NCBI GenBank assembly: GCA_036345935.2 | Contig: JADWOT020000002.1 | Span: 2,886,692 to 2,950,691, forward strand | DNA: 64,000 bases | Reading direction: 5' to 3' | From: Taenia hydatigena | Taxonomy: Eukaryota > Platyhelminthes > Cestoda > Cyclophyllidea > Taeniidae | Shown: positions 38,066-50,457 of the stretch, piece by piece | Numbering within the stretch: position 1 is the stretch's first letter | Layout: every line of letters begins with the position of its first letter | The notes under the pieces: model-generated | Database searches by the model: none | What the model was told of the DNA's origin: nothing | What the model saw: only the letters and a program-made list of their open reading frames with translations | Position numbers and translations under genes: made by a program

Positions 38066-40703
38066 CATGGGATCGAGAAGAACGAGATTTGACATGCCTT
38101 GATTCCTTGAGCAAAAGCAACAAATGTCCGACAGCATTCGACCCGAGCTGGCTCGCCGTGGTGGAATTAGGATACCTGCCATTGAAAGGTCAATGTTTTG
38201 TTGCGGAGCAAATCGTATGGACCATCGAGTTCCACGAACAAACCACCTCGAATCCGAATCTATGCCTACGTTAATTAACCTTCTCATCCAGTCGTATTCT
38301 CGTCTGCATTCCATGCAAGCTGTCATTGGTGGATAAGGCACACGAACGTCCATGTAAGTTGGCGATGAAACGGATAGAGGCGCTTTTTTACTTGCATTAT
38401 CAGGCTTACTGACAATGTCATCATATTCTTCGCTAGATGAGGCTTCACTATACGAAGACAAGCTGGCAACCAGCTTGGCGATTTCATCTTGACCATCCGA
38501 TTTCGGTGACGGTCTATGCACCACGTCAACGCCTTCGTGAGCCGAAGAGCAGGAATCAGAGAGCCAATTACTGCATTTGCTTCCACTACCGCCGTCACCG
38601 TCCTCATCCAGAGGACATGTAGAGCACTCCCTTTGTCGGTCACTTTCGAATAAAAGGCCATCAAGCAGAGTTTTTGTGCCTTTACCATCCGGCGTTGACC
38701 ATGAACAATAGTCTGCAGTCAGTGATGGTCTACCCGATTCCTCACTTAAACATTCTGCTTAAGTAAAGGGGAGAACTGTAGCTCGTGCGCGATTGATATG
38801 AACTTGCTGAACACTCAACAAATGCATAGCATGGACAGTTGCTGGACGTTTGCCTCGACTCTGGGTGAGACTGATTCTCACGCAAGACATTTCCGATGAA
38901 GAGGGTGTTATAATGATCACCTAGTTCATTACGATGGTGGTCAGCTCCCAAGAATTCCATAAAGTAGTAAATGGTACAAGCATCTGCGTTCTGATTGCAG
39001 CGAGGATGCCAGATAACAACGCGCTGTGATTCTAAGTTGAGTGGTAAGTTGAATGTTACATAAGGACCAGAAGTGCTTTCACGTTCGGAATCAAGCGAGT
39101 AGCGTATCTTTGCAAATGATCAAACGGCATCAGATGTGGTATCGGAGAGCGCATTGAGTCCTCCAATAGTACAATCCTAAGACAATAACATAATATTAGT
39201 AGCAAGTTCCACTGACCATTCAACGAATATCCTTTGCATTGTGAGTTGCTTGACTAACCTCGTCTTCTTGGTTGGCAGTACTAGCAGGAGCATCAATCTC
39301 ATCACCATCTCTCTGATCGAAATCGTCCATTATGTCCATCGCATCCTGCAACCCCTCCAGCTTCTCCTCTTCGGTAGGCAGACAATCGTTATCGCGAGCC
39401 CACTCGAGCCACGCGGTATTTGGTGGGAAGCGACGTCCCTTGACTGGAAGACCAGCTAGCACACGCATCGTCATTGTGGATAGCCATGCAGGATCATCCA
39501 GCGCATCGAAAAAGTTGTTTGGTGAATCGAAGGCGGGGTGATCAATGAGATAGAGCACCGCCTTTACCAATTCTAGCAGGTCGTAACAGCTGTGTGCCAG
39601 GCAAGCCAAACAGATAATTAAACTATAAGACACACAAGCGAGTCCCTTCTTTCGGCCCAAAATTTTGACTGTAACTAAACTTTCAAGCCCTACAACTGTT
39701 ACCTGGAGTCAAACTTCACAAACAGAAATGATGAAATGTTCCGAATCCTGTGTTTGCATTATGAAATCTTTGGATTTTTCGCAAAACGCGTTGACCATTA
39801 CTCTCAAACATTGTTTGCATGAATTTTAACACACGTAACTCCGCTCACCTATTCCAGTGGTCGAGAAGGCTTAAACATATGGAACCATCTGACGGATCGA
39901 TGTTGGGATGAAATATGGGTGAGTCGAACAACACCTCAGGCCTGATCCTAGGATATCCTGAGCAACACTTGATCTGAAATTAGACACTTCGTTCAAATTG
40001 CGCTCTGTGCTGTGACGATCGCGAAGCTATCAAAACATCTCTGATGACATGCGAGGTGCCGACAATGTCTGGCCTCATTTGCGCGTTTCAAGCATTCCAC
40101 AGGTTCATTTGCAGGTTCGCATTGTTCAAATAATAGATTTAAGCCTTATCAACTACCTTCTACCAAATATAAGCAATCACAGAAATTGAACGTATTCCGC
40201 GTAAAGTCAAGTAATGTCAAACTGGTGAGGAAATTTACAGTTAACTGGAAGTCCGCGTGCGCGTTGTAGCCGGTTTTGGGACGCAGTAAAACCTTAACCG
40301 TGTTCGCGTCGATTCCGATGATGGATGCTTGGCCATCAGTGGAGGCATCAATTGTTCTACAGAGTTGCTGCACGTCCTTTGCAAATGTATGCTGAGTTGC
40401 TAGAGGTGTCATCTGGGAGACTTTAATGAAACGAGTCATCCTAATTGCGCCATTACTAATAATCCTTTATGAATATGTATGATAAAATCAATCGCTTAGT
40501 TGAAATAGAGAAGAAGACGTGTAAACATTTAAATGCGAAATAAGCTGTGCACAGAGCACTTACAGTGTTTTGTTATTCAGTGCCGCAGAAGTCACAAACG
40601 CATTAAAGAAATGATGGGGTTTAAAGCGCCTGGACCCATGCGGTGATGTGACTTTCAGTTCACAACGAGCCAATCGGCACTCAGCGACGCTTTGTTTCGT
40701 CAT
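38066..40703 (-). CDS. E2 ubiquitin-conjugating enzyme with long C-terminal extension (six exons)
   Basis: Exons read by eye, 5' to 3': 40703-40564, 40440-40239, 39973-39849, 39589-39259, 39107-38882 and 38754-38066. Every border has GT..AG and the phases agree (2, 0, 2, 0, 1, 0), giving about 571 codons before the 3' end. Residues about 60-200 form a UBC fold. Exon 2 carries the helix and first strands and ends ADFQLT; exon 3 continues IKCCSGYPRIRPEVLF, then FHPNI (HPN motif near residues 136-138) and DGSICLSLLDHWN, with the catalytic Cys near 147 (codon 39877-39875). Exon 4 supplies the crossover helix and HPAFDSPNN, followed by an acidic tail. E2 enzymes accept ubiquitin or a ubiquitin-like protein from E1 as a Cys thioester and pass it on with an E3. 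Exons 5-6 add about 300 residues I do not recognise: a segment with WHPRCNQNADACTIYYF, Cys/Gly/Asp- and Ser-rich stretches, then ACMECRREYDW and ICCFCSRNQ. The start ATG at 40703 is uncertain because the frame is open upstream to 40883. Subfamily not assigned. Confidence 0.78.
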
Positions 40704-41160
40704 TCTGCTGCTAAGTCCGCTAGCACAGATGCTCTTCCTTAACGGCGGTTTGCTTTCGCCAAAATTTTGGTGTTTTGGATGGTGAAACACCACTATGGAA
40801 TAGTGTTGCCTCAAAAATTGCGCCACAAGATTTGAAAACCTTGAGCAATTTACATGACTGCACTGTTTTATTATAATTTGCACTTTTCTTTCTCTTTAGT
40901 AATTGTTGCCTAACAACTATCGGGCTCTTAAAACCAGCTAACTTAAGTTGCTCTTAATCTCGCTGGCCAGTTTTATTCGCAGATAACATGATTTACCTCG
41001 CCGGAAAATAATGCACCTCTATTGTCAAAATAGGTCGTTATTTACATCGAAAGGCAGTGTATCAGAATACCACATGAATCGCAACAAGTCTTGGTGCAAA
41101 TATGCGAAAAGTCAGGTCTAATGCTGCCTATTAAGCTTTAGTGCTAGTGACAACTTGCAC
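40704..41160. other. Intergenic region between divergent E2 and ankyrin loci
   Basis: About 460 bases separate the proposed E2 start codon (minus strand) from the first recognisable ankyrin remnant (plus strand). It would hold the E2 promoter and 5' UTR. The minus-strand frame of E2 exon 1 stays open to 40883, so part of this may be 5' coding sequence or leader. I see no TATA box or other element that I would defend. Confidence 0.4.
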
Positions 41161-43642
41161 GCTTGCGGCAGCTACTGGAAAAAGGCGTGCGTTATTTTAA
41201 CTCTTTGCCATCGATTAACCCCATCATTATTTATTCGACACGAAATGACTAACAAGGATCACACTGTACATTTTATACATCCGTGCATAACACTTGCGCA
41301 GCTAGCCAAGCATAGTGCCTGATGCCTAGCTATGGTATTAGAGGCCATAACGCACAATTTTGTTATTATTCGTAAGGAAACATTGCTATTTCAACACGGA
41401 TGAGCCAGTCCTTGCGTCTGATTCAATATTACTTTACATTTTTAGGCTAATCCAAATGCGCACAGAAGATTCCATGATGACCCCACTCATAGAGGCAACA
41501 TTAGCGGGTAGCATAGAGATGATGCAGCTCCTCCTCGACAACGGGGCTCACACTTACCTGTGTGATTACATTGGCAACACGCCCCTTCACTGGGCGGCAA
41601 GGAAAGGCAATTTGGCCGCCGTCACTCTGCCGTGTAAATCTGACAGCATAACCAATATAAAAAATATTAGCCACCAAGCACCGCTAATGGAAGCCCGTAC
41701 ACATGGTCGCGCTGATGTTGTGCAATACTTGCTTTCGCACGAGACCAATGAGGAAGTTTAATCCACTGATGAACGCGGATCTACACTGGTTCCTGCTGAT
41801 TTCGTGGCGCGTGGCATTGTTATTCAATTTGCATCTAATCTTTCATTGTGTATGCCCAGGCGATTGTGAGCCTCTGACCCTCTAATAAACACTCGCAGCC
41901 ATCATTTTCCACGCAAGTTTGTCTAAGGCTCTCTACCTTTCTTAACCAATAATTGATATGATGCCCCAGAATTTCATGCATTTTGAGGTAAAATAATTTG
42001 ACAAAGAATTTAACTAGTCCTCCTCTATGTTGCCGATGCGAGCACTAATATGTCAAAGTAAAATAATGAGCATATTACTTTAATTAAACCAAATTTTGCT
42101 TTTGTAGCACACGCATAGTTTGGACGATGAGGAAATTAGAAGTGATGAGCCACAAACTCTCTTTCAAGCCATACTTCATAGCAATATCGCTGCCATGAAG
42201 CTTTTGCTGGAGAGCGATGTAGGTTGCATTTCGTATTCGTGATCTTCTGGGCTCTAAAATAAAATAGACGCCACCCAACTACGGAGATAAATTTGTAGGT
42301 AGTTAAAATTGCTTAAGACAGGAAGAGTTAACGCAATATCTTATGGGAGCATAACTAAACTTGTTCTATGCACTCGTAACACGGTTAGAGCGACTGGTAG
42401 ATGGAACAGCAGTGTTTTTTTTTCAGGTTGATCCTAACGAAAACAATGCGAGGTCGTGGTGTCCTCCACTTTATTTGGCAGCGTGTAAGGGAGGTCAGGA
42501 CGCATTGAAGATCCTCCTTGAGCATGGCGCCTCGGTTTCTTGCACTGACAAGATCATGAACACCGTGCTTCACTGTGCAGCCACAAAAGACCACCTGCCA
42601 TGTGTACGAATACTTCTTAAACAAGGAGCTCATCCCGATTTGACAAACTTGTACGGTCAGCTCCTTTAGATAGAGCCGTTCGTTACAATCACATGAATGT
42701 TGTCCGGTGTCTCATTTTTCATGGTGTCGACGAGAGCTACAAAATAAATAAAAGAAACCAATCTGCGCTTACACTTGCTGCTGCCGAGGTATGTATTATG
42801 CGTCCGCCTTATGACATTCACGGAGACAGTGGCTTTACTCATTGCCAGCACAACTGCGCGTAAGAATAATTTTGAGCACCACATGCTCCCAAAATAGTAA
42901 AAAGCGCAATGGTTTATTGAATAAATAGGATGATACCTCACGACGCATTTATGTGCATGTTCATTCCTCGTACAAATAAGGCGACTACGAAATGGCGAAA
43001 TTCATTTTTGAGACTGCCTGCTCTTTCCCCCCTCGAGGCAGATTTCTGCAAGTTGCACTTGAGCATGCTACCTTAAACGGCCACCTACTACTGTTGCAAC
43101 TGTTACTCATGCATGGAGCTGACATCAACTATTCCGATACCTCTGTGGATCCAGCCATTTTCGCAGAGATTCGCGGCCACCATCTGCCTGTTCTTTAATA
43201 CTTTATGTCAAACGGAGCTAATATTGAGCAGAAGGACAGTGAGGACTGGACGCCACTTATGCTGGCCGCCAAGGTTGGTGACGTGAAAATAGTTGACCAT
43301 CTTTTGGACGCTGGTAAGTGGTTGTTTTTGCACAGCCATAGCGTTCGCTAAGCCCCAAATTTCTTTTATTATTAAAGAGTTTATCTACCTAAAGATAACA
43401 CAGATTTTTTGCTTCTTTACAACAATAAAGCAGCGTCATCATTGATTCCAACCGCCTATTTATGCAGACAGCCTCTTAATCATTCCCATATCTGCTTTAC
43501 CACCAATAATGTGTTATTTCTAACTCCCTTGTGCTCAGGAGCTGATGCCACTGCGACAACTGAAAGGAATCTGACAGATCTCAGTGCTGTAGAACGTAGT
43601 AATAACCACAAATTATGTCCTGCTTCTTGGCTATGCTGTTAA
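41161..43642 (+). pseudogene. Ankyrin-repeat gene, multi-exon, disabled (copy 2)
   Basis: Recognisable exons: end of exon 1 (to 41186, LLEKG then a donor), exon 2 (41446-41761), exon 3 (42108-42218, EPQTLFQAILHSN...KLLLESD), exon 4 (42427-42788), exon 5 (about 42981-43313) and exon 6 (43539-43642). Translations are ankyrin repeats (GNTPLHWAARKG, CVRILLKQGAHPDLTN, DWTPLMLAAKVGD). Ankyrin arrays bind protein partners; no other domain is visible. Lesions: about two bases missing near 41465 in exon 2; TAA at 41759 where copy 1 has a Gln codon; a one-base loss near 42660 that stops the frame at TAG 42667-42669 while the next frame continues the repeat (APLDRAVRYNHMNVVRCL); and in-frame TAA at 43196-43198 inside a repeat. 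The exon 4/5 border is also out of phase. Exon 5 to exon 6 still joins in phase, giving DAGADATATTERN. Most likely a dead paralog; sequencing error would need several independent mistakes. Confidence 0.75.
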
Positions 43643-44502
43643 CCATCAATTTCGTGGCGAGCGATTTCAGCAAGATTGTCAATGAAGCCCAATTTTATTT
43701 GTTACACCTTTTCATTGTTTTGCTACTTTGCTGGATAATTGATGCGATACCAGTGGCGTATTCGCCTATTTATTTTTCTTTCGTGTTTTGGAGTCCATTT
43801 ACGAAGATGGTAGTCGAATATGTAAAAGTCGAGTGGCACCTTCCCTCGACTCGACTAATTCTTAAGCCACAAGTCATCACCAAATAAATGAATGCGATCG
43901 GGTAAATTTATTAATTATAATCATTGGTAGTAGTTATCGGAAGTGTATTCACGACATGCAGAGGAACAATATAAGGTCAGCCATTGAGCAGATGTCTTCT
44001 AAGTTAGCTGATCGAGGTGTGCTGACGAGACGTGGCTTTGAGGGTGCTTTGCATATAAACTTATCATGCACATGTCTATGGTTGGAGGCTACCGGCTGGA
44101 AATCAATCAGGCTTTTGTCGTTCGTCTGAAGAAAGTTGAACTACATTGCCCTATATAAATCAGCTCCTTTAAATATTCATGAAAAATAAGTAACACAGTT
44201 CCTTGTTTCTCTTTTGTCTATTTTATCTGTCTCACACAGCCTTCTGACTGCATTTTTAGCATCAGGTAGTTGTCCGCCTATGAAGCCTGCACAGAGTTAG
44301 GCCACAGAGAATTCATCCTACCAAAGTATAAGGTGTCTAATAAATTTCTCGCAATAAGTGCCTGCCTTCATGAGTCGAGATAAGCTGGTGCAACTTTGCT
44401 TCAGGTTGGTGTTTGAAATGATGCTGCCAATATTTCGATTGGAAATAGACTCCGCTAAAGGGCACAAAGGAGCTGAGGTATCCTTTGGCATGATAGATTA
44501 GC
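43643..44502. other. Stretch between ankyrin pseudogene and duplication
   Basis: A 90-codon frame (43615-43887) with a hydrophobic stretch (LLHLFIVLLLCWIIDAIPVA) begins inside ankyrin exon 6 in another frame. It has no start context or family features and is probably chance. Confidence 0.35.
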
Positions 44503-46322
44503 GCAGAGGATCAATTTGATAGTGTTAATCATTATTAACGTACCCTAAGAGAGAGGTGGCTTACAGGTGTTGCTGGTGGTGCAGCAGATTCCTCATTCAT
44601 CTCGTTCCTTTGGTTCCTCAAATCTTTGGATGAACAGACTTATTTGGTGATTTTTAACTTGGTGAATGCAAGTCTGGGAGCTTACGTTTTGAACCCTAGT
44701 CTGCCTCAAGGAGAGCTAACGATGTCTTAGTTGCTGGCTTTTCGTTCGCTGAATGCTTCGTACCTAAAGAGCACTAATTTAGCGCACGCATCTCCTGAGT
44801 ATCAAAGGTGACTTGCGTCCCTACTTTAGCTTAAGGTGTGGAGCAGCATGATTCCTCAATTTCCTTCACATCTGCTCCATAATTTAGTATTATCACCAAA
44901 TTCTACCTAACTGACCAGGTTAAGTCAAAAGTCATTATTGCTAGGACTCCATTATGGGTCCTTGGGGCGATGATTGAGCAAATTTTCATTAAATAATATT
45001 GCACGTTCCATCATTAAGGTGAAGTTTGAGATCGCATTAACTAATAACATAACCCTTCGTAATTCGGCATTTAACTCCCCACCCAATCTGCCCTTAAAGA
45101 AGTTTGACAATCGCATCGTTGCTTTGTGGAATCAGTGTGTCAACATTGGTTGGGTGAAAAGTCTCTGCAATCAAAATATCCAATTTGAGCAGCTTTGCAG
45201 GCTAAATAGCAGCCAATAAATCTTCCCCGCATTTAAGAACTTGAACCATTAGTTTACTACAAGTATATTCTCAGCACGATCTGTCATGGTGATCCACATT
45301 AGTGGAACGCATTTTTGACGATTTGCGACTCCCAACGGACTCTGATGTCGAAAAGGATAACCATTCCCTAGCAGCTGTACAATAAAGAGGCGGGTGTGGA
45401 TAGAGCGCACATCACAGGCCAATTTGTTGAAAACGAGTCATTTCCAATATTTGTGACAGAAGTTAGGATTTGCGCCGGTTGTTGGGATCATACTTTTTGA
45501 GTGGGCCATGAAGTTATTAGCTAAGTACGTTAATTAAGTCGTAAGCGCACCCATTTCAAATGGCGACCCAATCAACGTCTTTTTGGTTAAGAAGACGACT
45601 CATCGACAAGTAGGGCAAAATATCCATCTGAGGTGGTTCACGAGAGAACTGGATAAACCCGAATGTATGCAGACTCATTTGCCAGGCTAAAATTTACACC
45701 TCATCCCTTGAGTTATTCTGCATAAACAAAGACTTGATCCAAAAAAGCCTCACCCTCTTGCTAAGCCTAGGCTAAAGTCACAGCAGAAGGTGCTATATTG
45801 CGATTAAGACGGTGGGTGCTGGCGGCATAGATGATACGAACACTATTCCATGGCAAATATGCAAGCGTAGAGTCGTGGAATGTTCAAGCAGCTAAAGATA
45901 AGGCCAAAACATGGAGAAATTTGGTACAAGGCGTTCACCATGGCTCGATTAGCACTCTCAGCTTATTTTGTTCTTCAATTCTAAAGTTCGTTCTTCTAAG
46001 TCATCCATTACAGGAGATCAGACAGACTAGAACCAACCGTAGTGCAGAAACAAATGCAAAATCCCTAATATTGTTAGCAGGAGTGTCCGCTATCAGCAAG
46101 TCAACCAAACAGTTAAAATGAGATCTCTACATACGCCATTGGTAGACGAACTTCTATCCTACCACATAATGCATACACATGCCTCAACGACGGAAGGGAA
46201 GTAAAGCTTACAGAGGTCCATTCTTTGTATGTCTACTTGCACCATCGAACGCTCATTTGATGGAGAAAATAAAGACGGTGGTTTTCAAGCTTCCTATCAC
46301 TCACCCATCAATTGAATTTTAG

Positions 46323-46467
46323 ACCCGCTTTTATCCGCCAACTACTAGAAAACCAAGAATCTCAACAAGGGACGCGTACCCGTGAATGCGTTTGTGCAAA
46401 AGCGAAAATAGAGGCAAAGGCACTCAGGCAGGCCAAGTCATCAAAGGCACAGGAGGAGTTCAAGTGA
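46323..46467 (+). other. Possible exon remnant rich in Ala/Lys/Glu (copy 1)
   Basis: Follows a plausible acceptor (gaattttag). It reads PAFIRQLLEN, then GTRTREC and EAKALRQAKSSKAQEEFK, before TGA at 46465-46467. The helical charged tail looks more protein-like than its surroundings. The same frame is open at 59806-59950. I do not recognise the protein, and no upstream partner exon was found. Confidence 0.25.
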
Positions 46468-48329
46468 AACCTGCAGCTTTGAGTGTCAGAAAGCACTGCC
46501 GAACAGCACCTACGACCTTCCTAGCGAATTCGTACGAACGCAACTTCACACTTCTCTCAATCCTTTTGGTTGACTGAAATTTCCGACAACCTATTTAGTC
46601 CTGCAACCACTTAAAACGCTAACAGTTTGAGTGAATTTTCATGGCTAGAATGCATTTATTGAGAGATCGGCAGTAACGTTTCGACGGTTGTTGGAGAACA
46701 AAAGGATTCAATGGGACAAGTCATCCATTTCAACAGGGGATTCCTTTCAGCGTTACCACATTCCACACTGGTTGCAGAGGCATTTGCGAAACGTCGGTTC
46801 AATCCACTGTTAAAGCATGTGCTTCGAAACCAATGGCTGGCGCACGCTTGGCGCACCTGAACAGCAGCAGTGTCAGCAGTAGCACAAATAGTCGTTCAAG
46901 ATCTGCATAGACAAATGAAATACGTAGGAAATGGAAGAGTAAGGAGCAGATTAGTTGGCCTTTAGCCATCAAAGGAGAATCTCCATTGCGCATTTTCTGT
47001 CTACTTGACGGTATCCGCGGCAGATGCAAAGTCTATACTTCACGGCGGGAAGGCGCACCTCAAAATAGTAGATAGATGGCAGATAAAGTAGCGCATAACT
47101 AGGGGCTTTTCCATTGTCAAACCGTTAATCATTATAGGTACAAACTAATTAGTGAGCCTTTTCCTTCACGCATCTAAGCCTTTCATTCGCACTTCATTTG
47201 ATCCTTTCTGCCTACCACGTCCCAACGCAGGAACTGCAGCACCACGACGCACCTTGCAGATTTAAAGAGGTTTCAACAAACGCATTAGCGAACGACTTAC
47301 TGATAGCAGTCTAGACGAAGTGCGTGCCTTTCGATGAAATTAAAGATAATAGAGCTGGTATACACTTCATTTACTTGCCTGTCCACATTTTTGTACCAAA
47401 TTCTAAGTTTTTGCCTACCCATAACCGGTGCCAATGAATTAAAACCCAAAAAAAGTATTCCTGCATCTGTCCAAACAAAAGGGGTCCAGGGCATTCAGTC
47501 CCAATCTCAGTGAAGTTCTGCGATAACCTTATCAACCAAATCGGTGCATGGAAACTAGGTCCGAACTTAGTCGTTGGTAATTAATAAAGCCTTTTTTAAA
47601 AAAGGTGCTATCTGCATCAAATGAGAGGTAATGAAAGTCCCCAAAGCATGGGATTGCCTGACTGTAGGGCTGAATACCGGTAAGGCAGCAGCATCCGTCA
47701 CCGCAGCGAATGATTCCTAGCCAAGCCGATAAAGTGAGTGTCTGCTAAAATCCAATAAGCTTCATATCAGACACTCCTGTTAAGTTCTCTTCTCCTACAT
47801 CAAAATGACCATCTGCCTGATCTGTCTTGTGACACATTCCACTGCACCCTCGGTAACCTGCATGTCGTTGGCGTTAGTAGAAGCGCATGCAAAGGTAATC
47901 ACCTACCTTCCTCCAACACTATGCTCACAATTTCCGCCATAATCCAGGCGATAAGAAATGATGCAAACGAAAGCCGGCCATGCAACTAAAATGACAAATT
48001 AAAAGTAGATGAAGAGAATAGAGCTGCGAAACACGTCCAGCTGGGTCCATGATTGGGAAGCTTAGCTTGAAGATGCGACATAAGCAATCGATTCAAGCAA
48101 TCATCTCACCATTGAAAGTCAGCTGCCTGGTCACTGTCATGCTGCACGTGCAAAGCATGCAGACAAGGAGGTAAATGTTGTCTCCATAACTGGAGAACTC
48201 ACTCAGTGTCTCATTGCATCATAGCTCCATCCATGTGCCCGGGCATAACGCCAGTGAGGAACGTTGAATTAATGAGGCAAAGCCTGTGAGGTTCAAACTG
48301 TTATTTGGATGTCTCATGCGAGGTCAGTC

Positions 48330-48720
48330 GGCACTCGAAGGAGGAGGTGAGGAAGGGATGTGGCAGGTGAGGCCTGATGCGTTAAAGGCAGGGAGAATGA
48401 CAGTCAGCCAATCGCTTGACCCTTCATGATATCAAGGGCGTTGCGAGCCCAAAGTATGACGATGGTGATTCGTTCCTCATGGAGCATTTTGTGATGGCCA
48501 CAGCGATATGAGTAAACTGCACGGGGATCTAGTTTGCACGTTGGCCTTGCCAATTAGCACAGGGCTCCGTGTGTTGAAATAGTTCGTCGCCTTTGCCGCC
48601 ACTGTCCCCAATTTCTGGTTGTGGCAGGCAATTTAGCATTATCGCCAGACTGCCACCGTTGCTTATTGACAGTGGCAATAATGGCAAGGGAGCATAGGAC
48701 TGTAGATCGTGTCACTAAGA
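48330..48720 (+). repeat. Dispersed repeat block within duplication copy 1
   Basis: The portion of the long duplication that has an older, diverged partner at 20905-21290. Its near-identical twin lies at 61812-62202. This shows that the duplicated segment includes sequence that was already repeated in the genome before the recent copying event. Confidence 0.5.
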
Positions 48721-50457
48721 TGTCCATGTGGGGTGTTGAGTCCTATGCCCTGTGCGATCTGTCATGCCCAGATGATAGCTGTCCGAAAGAATTTAACCCA
48801 TCTAAGTAAAATATACCTTATTGCATGAATAACTTTTGTTAATTTTTCAAATAGCCGTGAAATTAAAATAAAGAATGCTTTCCAGCATGGATCTCAGGGA
48901 AAGCTTCGGTTTGAAACAGAATATCTTCATGGCACGAGGAATATGCGACAGCTTCATGAAGTCAAACTGTGATCTTAAATAAGAGATTCCGGTCTGTTTT
49001 AATTGCACTAATCCAATGCGTTTGTGTTTTTTCCTTAGAACGCGTGTCTCCTCCGCACTGTGCCGTTTGTTACTGGATGCTGGGAAGGCTTTCGTGTAAA
49101 ACAACTCGTCAGCATTTGCATTTGGTGCGATAAACTCAAGTCGTTAGGCCCCATTTGCATTGGTGAAAAGGATGTCAATTCACATTTCTACCTTCTGCTT
49201 CTGGTTTCTTCCCCCTGGAATGAGAGGAGGATGTAAGATATGAAATTGTGCATTTGAACAGTGGTGCGGAGGCTCGAGTTGTGGTAAGTCAAAGAGTTGG
49301 TCTGATTTCCTTCCCTTCTCCTATTCGCTTCTTCTGCAGGGGTTGAAGGTTTCCAGCGCTTTGCGTGGATTGCATTGACGGACTTGTGAACTCTTGATAG
49401 GTGTGTTCTAACTAGCATGTATTACAAAGTGCCCTAAGGACCTAAAGTTCTGCATGTTCTTTCTCAACTGTATCCTAGCAGTTTTCATCGTTTGTCTGGT
49501 TTTTATGTCGGCTCCGTTATGCTCGAACAGTACTCCCCATCTTTTGCAATTTTAAAATGACGATTTAGGCTTGTAGGACAAATCGTCCCACTAATGCCAA
49601 AGAATAAATTGATTAGGTGCAAATTCTCATACTCATTCTGCGCAGTCTACGAGTTTCCCGAGTGACCTTAATAGTAGTGCCAAAGGAGGCCTATGATCAC
49701 GTAAATGTCACTTTGGCGGGCTTTAAACGCAGCCAGTCCAGCATCTCATTTAATTTTTTTTCGAAGCTCATACAAGAAGCTGGTTACTAATAAGAACTGT
49801 AGAGCAGAAAACAGCATATAGGGCGAAATGCCTGTGACTGTTTTGCACACATGTGGCTAAATTTCGACAATACAGTGCTCTATTCCCTTCCTCAAGGCGC
49901 GGGTGGTCTTTAGCCTGCCTGTATTAACCATGGATCTCGAACGATTTTTAAAGGCTCAATAATGTCACGAAACCCTATGATATGGAAGGCTAATTCTGAT
50001 CATCGTCCTGTTGGAACCACACGTCGTTTACATCTGCGTCACAAAAATTAGGCATGAAAGCTGAGTTATTTTGTTGCGATAGCATGCAGTATTAACAGTT
50101 ATTGCTTGGCCGAAAACAATTTTTATGAGAATGCTCTGACTATGCCTTTTAAACCAAAGGTCATACCAATCAGTGCATTTTCTAAGGCCTAAGTACAGTG
50201 CGATGAAATGGATTCGCAACAATTCTACAAAAGGTGGTGATTTCTAAGGCATGCAAGGTAGTTGTCTATATGCACCGTCTTTTCTTCCTCAAAATCTCAC
50301 GCATCTTCCAATCGCGTGTGCTGCATCAGCGGAATTTCCGCACCTCTTTCTTTCATGGATCGGACGCCCAATTACCTACTGTAAACGACACGTTCCTAGC
50401 ACACTGCCTTCCTATGAAGCACGTCAGTGCATCATTGACTTGGAATGGTACGCATCA

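Larger units (their letters stand above)
44503..50457 (+). repeat. Near-identical long duplication, copy 1
   Basis: Pairs with 57985-64000 in direct orientation. The offset is 13482 bases at the start and 13543 at the window end. The shift comes from one-base changes near 45617 and 47452 and two larger gaps here, at 49718/49719 (21 bases fewer) and 50175/50176 (40 bases fewer). By eye I counted about a dozen differences in the first 1.2 kb. The left border is set only by the gap before copy 2, and the right border by the window end, so the true repeat may be longer. Short open frames inside (44974-45219, 45831-46121, 46386-46577, 48621-48809 and others) recur in copy 2 simply because the DNA does. 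I recognise none of them. Confidence 0.97.
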
